6,019 bases of DNA from an uncultured Sphingobium sp. (GTDB lineage: Bacteria; Pseudomonadota; Alphaproteobacteria; Sphingomonadales; Sphingomonadaceae), in NCBI GenBank assembly GCA_913773715.1, contig CAJYHD010000682.1, positions 1 to 6,019 on the forward strand. The letters run 5' to 3'. The position numbers and the translations under genes were made by a program. Below, one piece after another: positions 5,589 to 6,019 of the stretch (within the stretch, counting starts at the first letter, position 1; each line of letters opens with the position of its first letter). The notes beneath the pieces were generated by a model. That model was not told the DNA's origin and did not search any database. It saw only the letters and a list, made by a program, of their open reading frames with translations.

Positions 5589-6019
5589 TTGTCTTCCCAC
5601 GTTACCGAGCTGTTTTCTCTTCAAGGGAAGCGTGCACTGGTCACCGGCAGTGGCCTGATCCCGCACGCGATCGCCACGCTATTCCGCGACGCGGGTGTGC
5701 AGGTCGTTCATGCTGCCGAACCTGCTCTCGACCAAGAGGCGGTCGAAGCCATGTTTTCGCCGCTCGGCGAGCTCGACATCTTGGTGAACGGATCGATCAG
5801 AACGGGGTCTTGGCCCATCGATCGGCTCGAACTGGACGAATGGGATCGCGTGCATGCGACCAATGTGAGGGGCGCATTCCTGTTGATGCGCGAAGCCGCG
5901 CGCGTCATGTGCGGCCATGGTCGCGGTGGGCGGCTCATCACGATATCCACCATTGGCTCGGTTCATCCGGTGCTGAACGGCAACTACGCCTATGGCTCGT
6001 CGCGGGCCGGCACGAACGC
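5589..6019 (+). CDS. Atypical short-chain dehydrogenase/reductase-fold protein (3' truncated by window)
   Basis: The first 143 residues of an SDR-fold protein starting at TTG with a strong ribosome-binding site. SDR landmarks are recognisable but altered. Strand KRALVTGSG (14-22) is followed by LIPHAIA, so the glycine-rich TGxxxGxG pattern is incomplete. DILVNGSI (63-70) stands where DILVNNAG is expected. The distance from the TG to this motif is about 48 residues, against roughly 70-75 in FabG-type enzymes, so part of the region between the first and fourth strands is missing. The active-site Asn is kept (N92 in TNVRGAF). Ser120, Thr121 and Ser124 are candidates for the Ser position. The YxxxK motif reads Y135-GSS-R139, with Arg for Lys, followed by AG as in classical members. 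It may be a reductase with unusual cofactor contacts or a non-catalytic SDR subunit. It is divergent from the TetR gene, its likely regulator. The fold assignment is firm; activity is uncertain. Confidence 0.85.
   Translation, partial: MSSHVTELFSLQGKRALVTGSGLIPHAIATLFRDAGVQVVHAAEPALDQEAVEAMFSPLGELDILVNGSIRTGSWPIDRLELDEWDRVHATNVRGAFLLMREAARVMCGHGRGGRLITISTIGSVHPVLNGNYAYGSSRAGTN

Overview
The window is GC-rich, with coding frames that end mostly in G or C. It looks like chromosomal or plasmid DNA of a free-living alphaproteobacterium, most likely a sphingomonad. That inference rests on gene content: a TonB-dependent receptor of the type sphingomonads carry in large numbers, next to a small alpha/beta hydrolase, an AraC-type regulator, a TetR-type regulator and a short-chain dehydrogenase. 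No sequence search was possible, so the taxon is not established. I see no tRNA, rRNA, CRISPR array, transposase or insertion-sequence ends.

Layout. Positions 1-156 hold the last 51 codons of an unrecognised plus-strand gene. A minus-strand cluster follows. In its own reading direction it is a TonB-dependent receptor (3480 to 1165), then after 46 nt an alpha/beta hydrolase (1118 to 393), then after 6 nt a 59-codon small ORF (386 to 207) in the same frame as the hydrolase. An AraC-family regulator (3742-4638, plus strand) is divergent from the receptor across a 261-bp intergenic region that carries an imperfect direct repeat. The AraC gene converges on a TetR-family regulator (4782-5441, minus strand) across 143 bp containing four consecutive short dyads. 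The TetR gene is divergent from the start of an atypical SDR-fold protein (5589 to the window edge, plus strand, TTG start). A perfect 16-bp palindrome lies midway between those two start codons.

How the parts may work together (inference). The receptor would import a scarce substrate across the outer membrane, the hydrolase would cleave an ester, lactone or similar bond in it, and the divergent AraC protein would sense the compound and activate the cluster. The TetR/SDR pair is a separate regulator-target unit, with the palindrome as the likely shared operator. The substrate cannot be read from the sequence.

Most worth a second look: the SDR-like protein, whose nucleotide-binding and catalytic signatures are altered at several points; the small ORF that continues the hydrolase frame past its TGA; and the palindromic operator between tetR and the SDR gene.
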